DNA of 64,000 nt from NCBI GenBank assembly GCA_007922225.1, contig ML679972.1, positions 39,096,913 through 39,160,912 of the forward strand. The letters run 5' to 3'. Position 1 is the stretch's first letter; each line of letters begins with the position of its first letter. Source of the DNA: Emydura subglobosa (taxonomy: Eukaryota > Chordata > Testudines > Chelidae). Below, piece after piece: positions 11,838 to 23,688 of the stretch. The notes below the pieces were generated by a model. The model was not told the origin of the DNA. It ran no database searches and was given only the letters and a program-made list of their open reading frames with translations. Made by a program: the position numbers and the translations under genes.

Positions 11838-11929
11838 ACAGGCGGCTGTAGCGGCCCAATGGGAAGTTCTCCGTAGAACCCCTCCCTCTACCATTGGCGT
11901 AGCTGACGTCCGGCAGCCTGCGCAGGGAT

Positions 11930-12288
11930 GCCCTATAGCGGTGCCTATGTTACCTAGGCTTCTACGGTGAGACGCTCCTATAGAGGTCCCTGTATAGAGT
12001 GAGGTAACCCTAGGCTCCTATGGAGAGAAGCTCCTATTCACTGAGATAGCCGTAGGTTCGTATGGGGAGAAGCCCCTATAACCGTCCCTGTAAAGAGCGA
12101 GATAACTATAGACATCTGTGCAGAGACACCCCTATAATTGTCCCTGTATAGAGCAAGATAACCTTAGGCTTCTGTGGAAAAAAGCCCCATAACAGTCCAC
12201 ATACAGATTAAAATATTCTTATGTTTCTATGCAGAGAAAGCCCTATAGAGGTCGCTCTTAACGAGCCTTAGATTCTCATGGAAAGGGA
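11930..12288. repeat. 56-bp minisatellite, seven degenerate units
   Basis: Seven head-to-tail units directly behind the NAPA promoter. Units 2, 4, 5 and 6 (11974-12029, 12072-12127, 12128-12183, 12184-12239) are each exactly 56 bp. Units 1, 3 and 7 (11930-11973, 12030-12071, 12240-12288) are shortened to 44, 42 and 49 bp. A unit begins near GCYCCTATA, continues with GTCCCTGTATAGAG, then GATAACCNTAGGCTTCTRTGG and ends in purines. Decay increases to the right. No coding frame is preserved. The array is not part of a recognised transposon. Confidence 0.85.
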
Positions 12289-12740
12289 GGGACCCTTAAA
12301 GAGAAAAGGACCCCTATATGGACATACACACATCTAAATACCTTCATTCCCTCTTGCACCTAGATAGATACACATAGAATCTGTGTTTATGTTCAGGGCC
12401 ATATATGACTATGCAGATAACCTATATGTAACATATCTATGTAGGTACAGTGTGTGAGAGTACACATGGCTGCTCCATATGCAGCAGGCACAGAAATACT
12501 AGGTACTAAACTGGGAGTGCTAGAAAGTGCCAAAAGGAACAGGGAAGTGAGAGGGTTAGGACAAAAGGACCTCAGTGAATAGATTGTGCTACCTGATCAC
12601 TTGTCTGTTTGTCGGGGAAGGGGGGTTGTTTGTTTTTTGTTTTTCCTTTTTTAAATCTCCTGCTTACAATTTTTTTTCAGATTAGTAACCATGAAAATCT
12701 GGGTTTGATGCTTTGCAAATGGATGGGCAGGAGGATAGAT

Positions 12741-13221
12741 CAGTGGTTCCCAACCCATGGCCCGCAGGCCAAAAGTGACCTGTGGGGTCCTTCAGAGTGG
12801 CCCGCGGCTCCCCATCCACTGGCTGCAGAAGGGAGCCGCTGCCTTAGTATCCAAGCAGAGCTCCTTGCTGCAGCCAAGGGGATGGGAGATCAGCGCTCCC
12901 CTCCCCGTGGCTGTAGCAGGGAACAGTGCAAAGCGCTCCACTTGGGTCCCTAGGCTCTGTGGTCCCTGTTGGAGCCAGAGGGAGGGAGCACTAATCTCCC
13001 ATCCCCCTGGCTGCAGAAGAGAGTCACTGCCTAGGGACCCAGGTGGAGCGCACAATTTCCCTGCTGCAGCCAGGGAGATGGGAGATCCTCCTTGCTGAAC
13101 TCCTTCCCTCTGGCTGGCTGCAGTGGGGAGGAGAAGGGGAGCTGCTGGCAGAGACTGGTGGTCCTTCAGGTTGTAAAAATTATATTTGTGGCCCTTGAGC
13201 CAAGAAGATTAGGAACCATTG
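12741..13221. mobile_element. Non-autonomous hAT element 4
   Basis: Starts CAGTGGTTCCCAACCCATGG and ends TTAGGAACCATTG. Target duplication GGATAGAT (12733-12740) and CGATAGAT (13222-13229), one mismatch. The inside is GC-rich with repeated GGCTGCAG/GGGAGATC phrases; the open frames there are not genes. Confidence 0.87.
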
Positions 13222-13551
13222 CGATAGATACTATTCAATTCCATGCTAGGGTTGCTCCTTTCCAAATGCTTGGATAAATTAGATGAAATAATATTCTGAG
13301 GTTACTCCTTTGCAAATGGATAGCTAGATTAAATATCTTTTCCTTGAATGTATTCCAGCGCCCCCACCCCCTTACAAATATTTTAGGAGTTTGACGGAAC
13401 TGTTCACCTCAGTGCTCTGTATGGCAAATCTTTAGCAGAACAGACACACTCCACGCCCACAGAGTTGTAAGTGACATGCTCATATGAACTGCATGCCCCT
13501 GGGTCTAAAGCACTGGACAGATTTATTTGCAGACCAGAAAACAAGCTTGGG

Positions 13552-13655
13552 GTAGCTCAAAAGCTTGTCTTTTTCACCAACAGAGGTTGATCCAATAAAA
13601 CATTACCTCACTTACATTGTCCCTCTCATATTCTGGGACCAACACCACTACAAAC
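13552..13655 (-). mobile_element. Fold-back SINE-like element, degraded copy D
   Basis: Contains AAGCTTGTCTTTTTCACCAA, GATCCAATAAAACATTACCTC and GGGACCAACACCACTAC. Read on the minus strand this has the same order as the copy at 49575-49772. Too decayed to fix its ends. Confidence 0.6.
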
Positions 13656-14279
13656 AACTGATTTATTTTCAAACATTCATGTTAATGTTTCCAGTGTGGC
13701 AAGTGTTTTTGTTTTGTTGCTTATTTTAATGTCCTCTGCCATTTTTCAGCTGCTACAGATTTTTCTGTGGCAGTGAAGACCCCATTTGCATGACTGAGTG
13801 CAGACATTTAGTCCCTCTGTTTAGCACTGTAGAGGTCAGAGAAACCTTGCCTTGGGAATACTGTAGCTAGGTAGGTCATAGTTTCTGACAAGGGAAAGAG
13901 TATAAAAGAAAAGCAGTTATTAAAAAAAAGTATTGACAGAAATCCACAATGAATATACAGCACGTTAATGTACAATGACTGTGTGAATCTATTAGGTAAA
14001 AATGAATGCCAAATGAATCTTTTAAAAATGCACAGTATTAATAAGCACTATACTGCAGCAGAAAACAGAAACTGAGGATATAATTCTTCGCTTTCAGTGT
14101 TCAGTTGTAATAAGTGTTACTGCCCAGTGTTGGCTGCATACCAGTGATAATGATCATTATTATTTATTATTTGTATTAGGGTAGCATCTACAGGCCTCAA
14201 CAGATATCAGGACCCATTGTGGTAGGTGTTGTACATAGTAAGAATCAGTCCCTGCCCCAAAAAGTTTATAATCCAAAGG

Positions 14280-15075
14280 CAGCTCTGTGACGCTCTCTGG
14301 ATTAAGGGTGACCATTTATATTATTATTTAATACTGATATGACAAAATTGCAATAAATATCTTACAAGTTAGGCCATGTCAGGAACCATTAAAAAGGTTA
14401 TAATTTGGTAAGTATGATGATATTGTCTATGTGTATGCGTCATCTTTATACTGTAAATTATGGATATGTGTGATATATCTGTATCCAAACACTTGTGCTG
14501 TGCTACTGGGTTACAGCCCCCCAAGCGGATGTGTGTCAGGATTGATGATTCATCAAGGGCCATTACCTTTACAATGAGTCCACTAGGGAGAGAAGCCATG
14601 AGGGCACCTATGAGTCATCAGGACATGTTGGGACAATGGGCAGTCCTCAGAGCCAGGGGACTGCAAGTGCCCTTCCATGCCCATGTGACTGAGCTGAGCT
14701 TGTGTTTGAAACAAGCCGCCACGTGGCAGACCAGAGACTACAAAATGCAGCTTCACCATCTCCATCTTGTCTTCATTCCTGCTTCCTCTCTCTGGATCAA
14801 CTCATCTACAACTGAAGCTGTGAAACAAAGGACTGAGACCCATCCAGGTACTGGCTGTACACCAGAGGAACTGTACAAGCCTACAAACACCACAATTCTG
14901 CTAAGAATCTGATATATATGGACTTTGAATTCATTTGTATGTATCTGATTGCTTTGACCATTTAATATCTCTTTTATTTGTTTCTTTCCTTTTACAATAG
15001 TTTTAGTTACTAAAGGATTGGTGGGCAGTGTGGTATTTTGGATAAGATCCAAACTTATATTGATCTGGCAATCAG
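14280..15075. repeat. Probable dispersed repeat, family unresolved
   Basis: A 150-aa open frame (14460-14912) lies inside a sequence whose composition and phrases look like an LTR or other dispersed turtle repeat. I see no protein domain, no flanking duplication and no splice context. Both the limits and the class are guesses. Confidence 0.25.
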
Positions 15076-15313
15076 GGATGCCATTTGGGGGGGCAGGAGC
15101 CCCCCCCAGTTTTGTACAGGTCTAATTGCAGCACACGTCCTAGTCCCAGCCCAGGCAACCTGAGTGAGTTCTGCAGAGGAATGGAAGCCCGCTCCCAGAC
15201 AGTCCCAGATTGTGCCCCTGGGGCAGGGAGGGACTAATCAGTATTTTGTTTACACACACAGGCAGTGATTAAAATAAGAAAGGGTTGGTGATTAGATTAA
15301 GGATCTAGAAGTG

Positions 15314-15506
15314 TTCCAGAGGGGTAGCCGTGTTAGTCTGTATACAGCAAAAACAACGAGAGTTCTGTGGCACTTTAAAGACTAACAAATTTCATATTTG
15401 CAGGCATACTGCATCTGAAGAAGAGAGGTGAAGTCTCTCGAAAGCTTATGCCTGCAAATATGAAATTTGTTGGTCTTTAAAGTGCCACAGAACTCTCATT
15501 GTTTTT
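15314..15506 (+). mobile_element. Fold-back SINE-like element, copy A
   Basis: Begins TTCCAGAGGGGTAGCCGTG followed by TTAGTCTGTATACAGC, then a long hairpin: arm 1 (about 15357-15407) runs GAGAGTTCTGTGGCAC...TTTGCAGGCAT; arm 2 (about 15449-15499) is its reverse complement with about one mismatch in 50. The loop includes GAAGAAGAGAGGTG and CTCGAAAGCTT. It ends CATTGTTTTT and is flanked by a perfect 12-bp duplication GATCTAGAAGTG (15302-15313 and 15507-15518). The length of that duplication points to target-primed retroposition. Confidence 0.85.
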
Positions 15507-15518
15507 GATCTAGAAGTG

Positions 15519-16889
15519 GTTAGATGAGCCTGTAGACAGGAATCCCGGGGTGAGGTGTTGGAGAACCCAGGGACTCAGAAGAAATACAGCCAAGCCCCTC
15601 TGAGCCAAGGTTACATTTAGAAAAGAGGGAGATATGAGATATCTGTGAGTGGAGGCACGGAAGACAATAAAAGTTTTACCTGATTAAGGACTAGAAGATT
15701 TAACTCTCCAACTCTTTTTCAAGAGGAAGAGCTGCCCAGAGCTCCTGTGCTTGTTTATTTTACTTTCCTACCTGCAGTGGCCCTGCTATACCTCAGAAAC
15801 CTCCATTTTTTCCTCAACTTTAAAATGTGGAATTTTCTTGGTGTTTGGTTTTAAATACTTTCCTATGAGAAAGGCAACTCAATCAGTGTAGTGTTGTGTT
15901 TAAGAGCCTTCTGGAAAGTAACTAGCCTTTAAAAAGAAGTGAAAGCAGTGTTGCTAACTCATGGTTTTGTCATGAGTCTCATGATGACTATTTTCCTATT
16001 TCAGCCTTCATTCTTAGGAAAAGTAAGTTTCTAGCCCTCCTGCCTGTGGAGAAGCCTTCAAAGTGTGACCCCAGTGCACCCTGACTCATGATTTTTGATT
16101 ATTTGGGGTTGGCAATACTGTGAAAGTGACTTGAAAGTGTCAGTTTCATTCCTGTTAAAAGTCAGTTTCTAATCTATTATTTGTAGTATGGTAACACTCC
16201 CTATAACTCCAGGCAGGTGCAGTATAAACTCACAGGGCTTTGCCCTAGAAGGATGCTTCCAAAAGTTAAATGATTTATTCCAAGCTTGGTGAACTGCAAA
16301 AAGTAAGTAGCCTAAATGATAGAAAGTAATCTAGATTTTTCTACCATTGTTTCAATTGTTGTATTCAAGAGTTTATAACAAAGTAAGAATATACATTAAA
16401 ATTTTAAGCCTAACCAGTGTCCCTGAAGTGACTTGACACAAGATGTCAGAATATGTTAGTATTAGATGTGAGTGGATCTAGTATTTATTTTTCTTTAGAT
16501 AGGAATTAGATAGAAATTAGCTTACAGGAGCACTGTAAGGTGTTTTTTTGTTTGTTTGTTTTTTGGCAGATAATTAAAAAACTGAAATGGCGTCCCTGCT
16601 GGCAATGTGGCTGACCCTTTAGGGATCAGGGGAATCTCCTTACTGGACCCAGTTGCTGATTGGGAACCAGAGGCTGAAATGCAATAAAGGGGGATGTGTA
16701 TTTCTTATTGTAGCTTCTTGATAACCAGTTTGGGAAATCAGGAGCACTGTTTGTGACTGGTCGGGGAATCTAACTTCCGTTTTATCCACCAGTTCTGGGA
16801 GAATCTGCTGTCCTTTGCAGCCTGCCCTAACCTTGGTATTTTCAGGTGGGCGACCCTAGGCATGGAGGGGTCACAAGCTTTTATCGAAC
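15519..16889. other. Intergenic stretch, nothing recognised
   Basis: AT-rich sequence between NAPA and the ZBED gene with stop codons in all frames. A short G/T tract lies near 16541-16562. Confidence 0.4.
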
Positions 16890-17092
16890 ACTCTTCTTCA
16901 GTAAATCTCAATGCACTTTACAAAGGGGGCTGGTATCATTATCCCCGTTTTACAGATGGGGACCCTGACACTCAGAGGTGATGTGACTTGCCCAAGGTCA
17001 CCCAGCAAGCTGTGGCAGAGCCATGAACAGAATCCTAGTCTCCTGAGTTAGAGCCCACACTCTAACCACTAGGCCACACTGGTTCCCCGTTG
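16890..17092 (-). mobile_element. MIR SINE, well preserved
   Basis: Minus-oriented MIR: TATCCCCGTTTTACAGATGG, GACTTGCCCAAGGTCACCCA, GTGGCAGAGCC, CTAGTCTCCTGAG and CACTCTAACCACTAGGCCAC occur in the expected order. Confidence 0.88.
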
Positions 17093-17230
17093 TTATTATA
17101 AGGAAGTATTTCCACCTTATTTTACAAATGGACAACTGATGTCAAGAGAAATTAAGTTCAAAGTCACACAGGGAGTGTGTAGCAGCAAGTGAACCTAGAT
17201 CTGAGTCCCAAGCCAGTGGCTTTCCCGCAA
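17093..17230 (-). mobile_element. Second MIR-like fragment
   Basis: TTTTACAAATGGACAACTGA, AAGTCACACAGGGAGTGTG and GAGTCCCAAGCCAGTGGC match a diverged MIR lying next to the previous one in the same orientation. Confidence 0.6.
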
Positions 17231-17987
17231 GACCATCCATCTTTTTTGGGACACAGGCAGATTGTATATTGCTACGTTGAACTTGCAAACTAATTCAAAA
17301 TCCTTTGGTATTGGAGTTGTATGCAGAAAATGCAAGCTTTTATGTATTCTGATATTATTAGACTATATCTCCATCAACAACAATGCTGCTTTCTGCTTAC
17401 AAACCTATGTTGTGATGCAGCCCATCATTCTTGATGTATATCATGAATATACAATGCACACTTTGCTCTGATAGTATATATCACCTGAATCCTCCTGATG
17501 GGATTGCATTTTTTCTTATGTACAGCCACAGGAGAGATTATCCCTAAATATCTTGCAGAGACCTTGGCACTATCAACTCTCATTGATGTCTCTGTGAGTT
17601 GAGTTCACTTGGCAATTCCCAGGATTGGGTCTTCAATAGATATATTTTTTGTTTGACATAATAAGTTGGACCCTGTTCCTGCCACTGGATTGACAATATG
17701 AGAGCCTAAGGTATCATCGCACTTCTGAAGAGCCGCCGTTGATTTTTGCATGGTCTCAGGGGTCGATCCAGGTGGATCTGATTGCAGGATTGGGGCCCAA
17801 GCTTGCAAAGTGTCTATTAGTCATTATGTGAGTTAAACATCAAGAAGGCAAAGCATAGCCCCTTATTTGCAATTAGAATATTTTAAACTATGCATCGTTC
17901 CAAATTAGTTTGAGTCAAATAAAGTCTATAGCAGAAGCCAGTGATCCTGCGTGTCCTGTATTAATTAGCTAAAGCCAAATTCTGGGT

Positions 17988-18175
17988 TTCATAGACTCAC
18001 AGATTATAAGGCAAGAAGAGACCTTTAGATCATGTAGTCCAACTGCCCGAAAAACACTGGCCATACAATTTTATCCAGTTACGTGTTTTTGGGCTCAATA
18101 CAGGAGTATTTGGCTAAAGCATCTCTTCCAGAAAGTCATCCAGTCTAGATGTGAAGACTTCAATGAGATGGAGAA
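17988..18175 (-). mobile_element. CR1/L3 3' fragment
   Basis: TCATAGACTCACAGATTATA, AGGCAAGAAGAGACCTTTAG and TCATGTAGTCCAACTGCC follow the CR1/L3 3' end, minus orientation; the body ends near CATCCAGTCTAGATGTGAAG. It abuts the DIRS relic that follows. Confidence 0.75.
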
Positions 18176-20445
18176 TATGGAGGTTAGTTATATGTAACTG
18201 GTAATTCTTTGAGATGTGTGGTCTCCATCTATATATATTTCACAGGTGGTATGCATGCACTCCATGAGACAGGAGATTTCTAGCAATTAGTGTCCGTTGG
18301 TCTGCATCTGCCCAGTTGTCCTCCTCGGGCTCTGAACAAAAGGCATAAGGGGCAGTGCAGACTGACACCTCTCCAATTCCCCTTTTTACCACAAATCAGA
18401 AAGATCCAAAGCAGAGGGAAGGAGGGCAGGTAGAGGAATACAGATAATGACCACACAGCTTGAAGAATCTCTCATTACAGGCAAGTAACTTCCATTTCTT
18501 CTTCGAGTGCTGGTCCCTATGTATATTCCACACATGGATAATTGGTAAGCAGTATTCAAACAGAATGCGGGAAGGAGGATGCAGTTGGAATAGATGTTTG
18601 TAATACTGTGGTCCCAACAGCTGAATCTGCAGAGGAGGCCTGGACTAATGCATCATTTTTTTTTGAATGTATGTATGGAGATCCAGGTAGCTGCCCTACA
18701 AATGTTTAGTATAGGTACCTCTTGAAGGAATGCTGTTGAGGATGGCTGTGCTCTAGTGGAATGGATTCTCGTCCCACCCGGGAGAGGAATATATGCCAAC
18801 TGATAACAAGGAATGATGCAGAAAGAAAGCCACTTAAAGAGTCCCTGAGCAGATAATGCTTGTCCTCGCAATTACTCCACTATAGTGACAAATAACCTTG
18901 ATGATTTTCTAATCAGTTTCATTCTTTGCAGATAAAATGTCAAAGCCTGTCTGATATCGAGAGAGTGAAGTCTCCTCTCCTCACTGAAGTATGACGTCTT
19001 GAAAAGTACACTGGTAAGTGACTAAGTTGATTCATATGAAACTCAGAAATTACCTTGGGAGTGAATTTCAGGTGCAGTTGAAGGGAAACCTTTTCCTTAT
19101 GAAATACAGTGTATGGCAGGTCAGCCATGAGGGCTTCTAGTTCATTCACCTATCTGGCTGATGTAATGGCGACTGGGGCTCAGGAGCCAAAGCCAGAGCT
19201 GCTAAGCCCAAGGAATCATTAAGTAGGGCGTCTTCCAGAATGAGACCTTCACCCAGTGAGGGAATGCCATCCTGGGACTTGATTCCCGCAGAAGATGCTG
19301 TCTGGCTAAATGGAGGCAACAGTCGAGTCTCTAGCTGCATGCAACATAATCAGTTATCTCCAGAATCAGCAGATATTCCTGCTGTTTTAGATGATCTCCT
19401 GTCCCTGAAAATGTCGGGGCTTTCTGTTAGTCACTGGGGGTCCATCTAGCAGTAATCAGTACCTTCCATCCTCCCGTAGAAGACTACTCTATTTTTACTA
19501 ACGCAACAACAATTGGATTCCTGAAAGGTCCTGTTAGGACCTTCCCAAGGGTGCTGAAGCTAGATCATAATGGGACCTCAGTCTTGTACTATCAGTACTT
19601 ACCAGACCAACCCTTAAACCGTCGGCCATGTACTCAGTGTCCCACCTTTCCGTGAAGATTGCCTATGCTCTGAGTGGTGCTGCTCATCAGTTGAGACCTG
19701 CTGTATGGGGGGGTTGTCTCTGTGGCTCGGATCCAACTGTGATCTCATGGCCTTCTCCACAAGGTATTTCCTCAGTTGCAGCTCTCTTCATAGATGCTGG
19801 GGCTGCAGCAGCAGCCCCTGGCTTGAAGTGGTTTCCATCCTGCACAGGGTTTACAGTTTGGTTCAATGGCTCTCAGCACCCTCACTATCCAGATTGTTCC
19901 AGCACCCCTGGCTCATTGTCACTTGCGGGTTTGGGGGAGGGAAGAAGAGCAGCAGATGCTGGACTTAGTGGAGAAGTGAGTTCTCCAAGGCAACAGTCAG
20001 TGCTGGTGTCTGTCACTCATGGAGAAGGAGCAGGGACAGGAAATACAGTTCTTATGCCCCAGGACTCTGGGCGTGGTCCTTGTCAACAGGGAGAGGCTCC
20101 CCAAGGTGGGGAAAATTATGCTATAACGCTAAAACTCTAACAACATTATAGATACAAAAAACTATGTACAATTATACTTACACGTTCTGAAGAAGAAGAA
20201 ACACAGAGGTAGCTACTGATACAGAGGATTCCAACTCAGGCCATGTGGTATTAAGGAGGAACTGGAGGGGCGTTGATCTGCACCACCCCTCATGCCCTCA
20301 GTTCAGAGCACAAGGAGGGCAACTGCGCAGGTGTGGACCAATGGATGCTACTTGCTAGAAATCTCTGGTTTCAGGTGCATGATTTGCATGCTTACTCACG
20401 TGTGGAATATACATAGGGACCAGCATGTGAAAAACGACTTCCTAT
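18176..20445 (-). mobile_element. DIRS-type retrotransposon, internally deleted (copy 3)
   Basis: The left end has a terminal segment near 18190-18250 and, after about 280 bp, an internal complementary segment (18465-18540, with CTTCTTCGAGTGCTGGTCCC). The right end near 20395-20440 is the complement of the latter (GAATATACATAGGGACCAGC). Between them the minus strand encodes part of a tyrosine recombinase: IHSTRAQPSSTAFLQEVPI at about 18770 (carrying the HxxR box) and LPYTVFHKEKVSLQLHLKF at about 19100. Reverse transcriptase and RNase H are absent; after about 19180 the sequence passes to gag-side DNA. It is a separate subfamily from copies 1 and 2, judging by its different terminal sequence. 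Confidence 0.72.
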
Positions 20446-22531
20446 GGGAGTTTTTTCCAATGGCTAATTATCCACACTTAAAAATTTGTGTCTTATTAAC
20501 TAAATATCCAAGGGCAGAATAGTGTTGAAATAGTTGATGATTAACTGGATTATTTTGAACAGGACTTTGAAGATGCAGAGGTATTACTATAAATGTGAAC
20601 CATAAGTCATCCTCCTCACCCGTTGGTACACAAGCATACGTTTGTATGCAGCATCTGTGCTCTGACATGCCTGCAGCTTCCTTGGCATCCAAGAATACAT
20701 CCATTTAAGTTCAGATCACTTTTCATCCCAGTGTGAACTTTTGAGAGGAGCCCTAAATGAATTACTTCCAGATGAAAGGTTAGCTATCCCATTTCACTGC
20801 CTAGAACTCAGAGACTGCAAACAACCTACCAGCCTGTATTATGCCCATGGTAACAAAGCAGTGAGTATACACTGTCATATGTCTGCTTATTTCTTCATTT
20901 GTCTGAGCTTTGTTTCAATCTGTGCACTCTAGTATATTTTTCTATGCTGGACATAATGTCTGAACTTCACAGGAGAGGAAAAACAGTGATTCTTATAGCA
21001 AATTAACCTTGAAATTATTTTCTGGTCAGGGCTTTTTTTTTACTACAGTCTCTGCATGTGAAAAGCTGGAGTTTTAAAAATGTGATGTCAGCACTTGGGT
21101 TATTTCCACTGTCACCCCGCGCTCCTTTAACAATTCCACCCGACTCTCGGCAGCATTGTGTAGCACCTTTTGTGCAAAATGGCATATCCGCCTTCTTTGG
21201 AAGGCTCTGCAGAGTTAAATGATGGAGTTGCAGTAAAAAAATAGCAGCAGAGGGCAGGAAGAAATGACGAGGCATTAGCAAATGAGATAAGCTTGGGTTT
21301 GACTTTAAAAAGACTCGTGACAAGCATGCTGAAATAGGTAAAACCCATGCAGAGGCTGCAATTTTGGCTTGAAAATACGTCTTGCTCTCTTTGCTTCTTG
21401 CTGTCAGAGAAGGTGACCTAGCTAGCTTAGGTTTTTATATAGCATCTATAACCATGGTATCTAATGATGTCATGAGATCTCGTGATTGTAAAATAACATA
21501 GGTATTCCTAGCTATCCATGAAATGCTACATATTTTGACATGCAGCTTTCCTCTAAAACCTTCTGCACTATATGGAGCGCATATAATCAAGTGTAAGTGA
21601 CAAAATAGATTCCTGATTGCCAAACCTTGCGTCCAAATGATATTTACATTCCTGATTTATGATGCCTTCTAGGCTTGTCGGTCTTTGCAGGTTGTTGCCA
21701 GATGGCCCCTCCTCCTTGCAAGGAACGCTGCAGTGCAGTTGTAGATATCAGCTGCTTAAAAGATCACTTGTTTAAATAAGCGGCTGCTGAAGGCATTCCC
21801 ACTGATACTGACACAGATAGAATGCTGGTTTTTAGCTTTTGAATATGACTGAAGGTGGGAGGTAAAGGGGGATTTAGACGTCAATATTTAACAGTGCATG
21901 ACTCTGTGCTAGGAAATCAGAACAGATATCCTTTGCCAATCAAGGAAACCCCACCCATTGGATCACTTGAATTAGAAAATAGAGGTTTTCCTTTGACTAA
22001 CCTATGTCTAGCCCTGCTATGCATCTGTTTATACTACTGTTTTATTTGCATGGGTTCTTATGGCCACCCATCACTGCAATATCTAAGCACCTAGACAGAA
22101 CAGATGGCAATCTTGTCTTCACAGGGAAGAGTAATTCTCTCCACTACAGAAATTACTGCGTGAAATTCCACACCCTGTGTTATGCAGTAGCTCCAACTAA
22201 ATGATTGCAGTCACCTTAAAATCTACAAATACACTGGCATAAATGTTTACTGTACAGTGGGGGTAACAATACTGACTCGCTTTGCAAAACGCAGTGAAAT
22301 TCATGGACAACAGGCATTATGTTAGCACTAGTTACTATTTGGAGGTAATGTCCATAGTAGAGGAGAACCATGGCTAGATTCTCATCTTGCTTACACTACT
22401 ATAAATCGTATGTATCCAAGAACAGATTCTGGCTCCCTATTCGGTTGCCTTCTTTTTAATTGCCTAAGGAAAAAGTGCAGGACCATGCCCCTTGTCATTG
22501 GTCTAATGATCATTGTGTTTTTCTCCTTAAG
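20446..22531. other. Region upstream of the ZBED gene, no exon identified
   Basis: Any 5' untranslated exon and promoter of the ZBED gene should lie here or further left. I see no CpG island, no TATA-Inr arrangement that stands out and no coding exon. AT-rich throughout. Confidence 0.35.
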
Positions 22532-22537
22532 AGCGAA

Positions 22538-22688
22538 ATGGCAGATGTAAACTCCAAGAGGGTATCTCAGTTCTTGCAGAAAAGTATTAAGCCAGAGGAC
22601 AACGGAGGGGATGCACAGCCTAAAGAGGAGATAATAGAAGAGCAGTCTCTTCCTGTTATCACTCAATCCTACCCTCAGACAGTGCAAG
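22538..22688 (+). CDS. ZBED-family gene, first coding exon
   Basis: ATG at 22538 opens a 50-codon exon: MADVNSKRVSQFLQKSIKPE, then a hydrophilic acidic tract (GGDAQPKEEIIEEQ) ending SYPQTVQ. A polypyrimidine tract and AG (tttttctccttaag) end at 22531, so the ATG lies just inside an internal exon and a non-coding 5' exon is expected. The exon ends GCAAG|gtacgt; the leftover G joins AG at 23689 to make Glu and stays in frame with the 2-kb exon. Intron length is 1000 bp. The segment has no known domain. The phase match, donor and acceptor are direct evidence that this belongs to the downstream ZBED frame; transcript data were not available. Confidence 0.8.
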
Positions 22689-23688
22689 GTACGTGCATTC
22701 CTCTGGCCTCTTTCTAATAATGCATTTTGCAATGATGCCATTATGTTGTTATCTGCCTCACATATGGCTGTAAAGAACTAGGCCCATGTATGGTGCTGTA
22801 TAAATAATGGGCACACTTCACATGAACATTTATAAGTAGTTTACAAATAGATGAACAGATGCTATAATAGTTGATTAACCATTTGTTAAAGAGTCCCAGA
22901 GGCCAACAGATTGCTCATATAGGCACCTATAATGCCTTCTACTGATATGCTTATAACCATCTATGGTACATGCCACTGAAGTCTGTAGCATGCTTATAAC
23001 ATCTATTAAACCTGTATAAACTATTTATAAATGTATCCCCTTTATATAAAGTGTGACCTAAGCGATATTAGACCTTCATAAACTATAAAACTTAATTTTG
23101 CATGCTGCTGTGTAGTATGACGAGGGGACCTGAGAAAGAGGGTCAGCTTACAGGAGGGACTTAGTTCACTATGGCACCAAGAAGCTCATGAATGCTGGCT
23201 GAACCAGATTGCTTCCACACCAACTCTAGAACTTCCACACCTACCTACTACTGGTCTCCCGACATGTTCAATAAAGATCTCTTTCCTACAACTCTGCCAT
23301 CCACATCCCTTTTTCACATTCCTCTGCAGCCTGAGGCACTGTTTGCCTGCTGGGATCATCTGGGCACATCTCACCCAATCAATTCCTACTGTTGCATGGA
23401 CCTCAGGCATTGATGACATCTTGATCTCTCGTTCTCTGCCTGTGGCACACAATTTAGTCTCCTGAGGACTGAAATGCTTTGGTTTAACTTAAGTAATTGG
23501 GCTCAACACAGGCTATAAATTCACCCAAATACCCCTGTGATATAGAAGAGATCAGATAAGATGATCTAATGGTTCCCCCTTAAACTCTATGAAAAAATGA
23601 AACCACTGTGCTTTGGGGGAAGGGAGGGGGTTAATGCAATTTTTTTAGATGAGATTAATAGTGACTTTGGCATTTCTCCTTCCCACAG

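Larger units (their letters stand above)
11599..11910 (-). promoter_or_regulatory. NAPA CpG-rich promoter region
   Basis: GC-rich, CpG-dense sequence surrounds and precedes the NAPA start codon (about 11,330-11,950), in contrast to the AT-rich flanks. It contains an NRF1-like GCATGCGC at 11680-11687, three CACGTG E-boxes, a CCAAT on the plus strand at 11856-11860, a CCAAT on the minus strand (attgg, 11892-11896) and a CRE-like TGACGTC at 11904-11910. No TATA box is evident, as expected for a broadly expressed gene. The transcription start is not known. Because the sites lie upstream of NAPA and face the plus-strand ZBED gene about 10.7 kb away, a bidirectional promoter is possible but unproven. 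Confidence 0.7.

Noticed and set aside
14460..14912. 150-aa plus-strand open frame
   Set aside because: No domain, no splice context, low-complexity and repeat-like surroundings; treated as part of a probable dispersed repeat.
15314..15506. Structured RNA gene or tRNA cluster
   Set aside because: Flanking target duplications and a second dispersed copy show that it is a transposed repeat; no tRNA cloverleaf found.
23649..23688. ATG at 23649 as the start of the ZBED protein
   Set aside because: These codons lie in the intron before a good acceptor (tcccacag), and an upstream exon with a matching phase supplies a better N-terminus.
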